From: Bradyrhizobium sp. LHD-71
GTDB taxonomy: Bacteria > Pseudomonadota > Alphaproteobacteria > Rhizobiales > Xanthobacteraceae
Length of the DNA stretch: 64,000 bases
NCBI RefSeq assembly: GCF_031157255.1
Contig: NZ_JAVIFX010000020.1
Location: 62,001-126,000, forward strand
Direction of reading: 5' to 3'
A model generated the notes under the pieces. The model worked only from the letters and a program-made list of their open reading frames with translations, made no database searches and was not told the origin of the DNA. Of the stretch, positions 63,725-64,000 are shown piece by piece. The position numbers and the translations under genes are program-made. Every line of letters begins with the position of its first letter. The stretch's first letter is position 1.

Positions 63725-64000
63725 ATGGCTGACGCGCACGCCAAGCATCACGACTATCACCTCGTCAATCCGAGTCCGTGGCCATTCGTCGGCTCGGTTT
63801 CGGCCTTCATCATGGCAGTCGGTGCGATCGGATGGATGCATCAGATGTTCACCGGCGCGCCGGTGGTGTTTGGCGTCGGTGTCATCGGCGTGCTGTACAC
63901 CATGGTGGCCTGGTGGGGCGACGTCATTCGCGAGGCCAACAGCGGTGACCATACGCGCGTGGTCCAGCTGCATCACCGCTACGGCATGATCCTGTTCATC
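63725..64000 (+). CDS. ctaE: Cytochrome c oxidase subunit III (N-terminal part)
   Basis: The first 92 codons are visible, and the gene runs past the end of the window. The product opens MADAHAKHHDYHLVNPSPWP with two helices after it and HTRVVQLHHRYGMILFI at the cut, typical of subunit III. GGAGA lies before the ATG. It continues the operon from ctaG. Confidence 0.95.
   Translation, partial: MADAHAKHHDYHLVNPSPWPFVGSVSAFIMAVGAIGWMHQMFTGAPVVFGVGVIGVLYTMVAWWGDVIREANSGDHTRVVQLHHRYGMILFI

Overview
The window is high-GC chromosomal DNA from an alphaproteobacterium, most likely a member of the Hyphomicrobiales close to Bradyrhizobium, Rhodopseudomonas or Afipia. This rests on the ctaC-ctaD-ctaB-(small ORF)-ctaG-ctaE cytochrome oxidase order, a class I lysyl-tRNA synthetase, a PodJ-like polar protein with Sel1 repeats, DUF6460, TIGR02186 and IalB-family proteins, an orphan Bug/TctC binding protein, and promoter-like sites matching the alphaproteobacterial EcfG consensus. 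All calls come from reading the sequence and recalling families; no database search was run.

Layout. 1-1952: the tail of an unidentified gene, a serine hydrolase, a small exported protein and tRNA-Gly(CCC). 2041-15936: a large accessory-looking catabolic locus. A minus-strand operon encodes an ABC ATPase, a class II aldolase, an NMT1/THI5-type binding protein, two permeases, an NtaA-type flavin monooxygenase, a second paralogous binding protein and an Fe(II)/2-oxoglutarate oxygenase. Divergent from it are a GntR/FCD regulator, SDR, fold-type I aminotransferase, alpha/beta hydrolase, M20 carbamoylase-type amidohydrolase and a bicupin dioxygenase-like protein. The genes are tightly packed, with 4-nt overlaps in the transporter operon, and look like an uptake and degradation pathway for an unidentified, probably nitrogen-containing compound. 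This is the best candidate for an undescribed system here. 15976-18295: an orphan TctC protein, then small secreted and membrane proteins under EcfG-like promoters, including a 54-aa gene reported here by direct reading.

18296-29558: housekeeping and mixed genes: glutamate dehydrogenase, SnoaL-like protein, FAD dehydrogenase, SCO1, a solitary PBP2 protein, lysK, an S24 regulator, DUF952-pyrD, an MBL hydrolase and DUF6460. 29636-36690: the four-part ligase-associated DNA repair set (ATP ligase, MBL exonuclease, Lhr-type helicase, metallophosphoesterase), arranged as two divergent arms with a TPR-methyltransferase leading the helicase arm. 36703-42015: TIGR02186 protein, TSUP exporter and PodJ-like protein. 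42334-49246: a beta-oxidation operon with an inserted GFA-family gene.

49465-58867: GST and a divergent MarR regulator with a palindromic operator candidate, glutamate-cysteine ligase, a PAN-domain protein, a YjbR protein, a DUF6152/DUF6644/Tat-AKR/DUF6064 group, tldD, a GNAT and an IalB protein. 59321-64000: cytochrome aa3 oxidase genes running off the end of the window inside ctaE. Two dispersed repeat families are present: a TCATTGCGAG element found three times, each at the 3' end of a minus-strand gene, and a TAGTGTC palindromic element, one copy of which supplies a stop codon.
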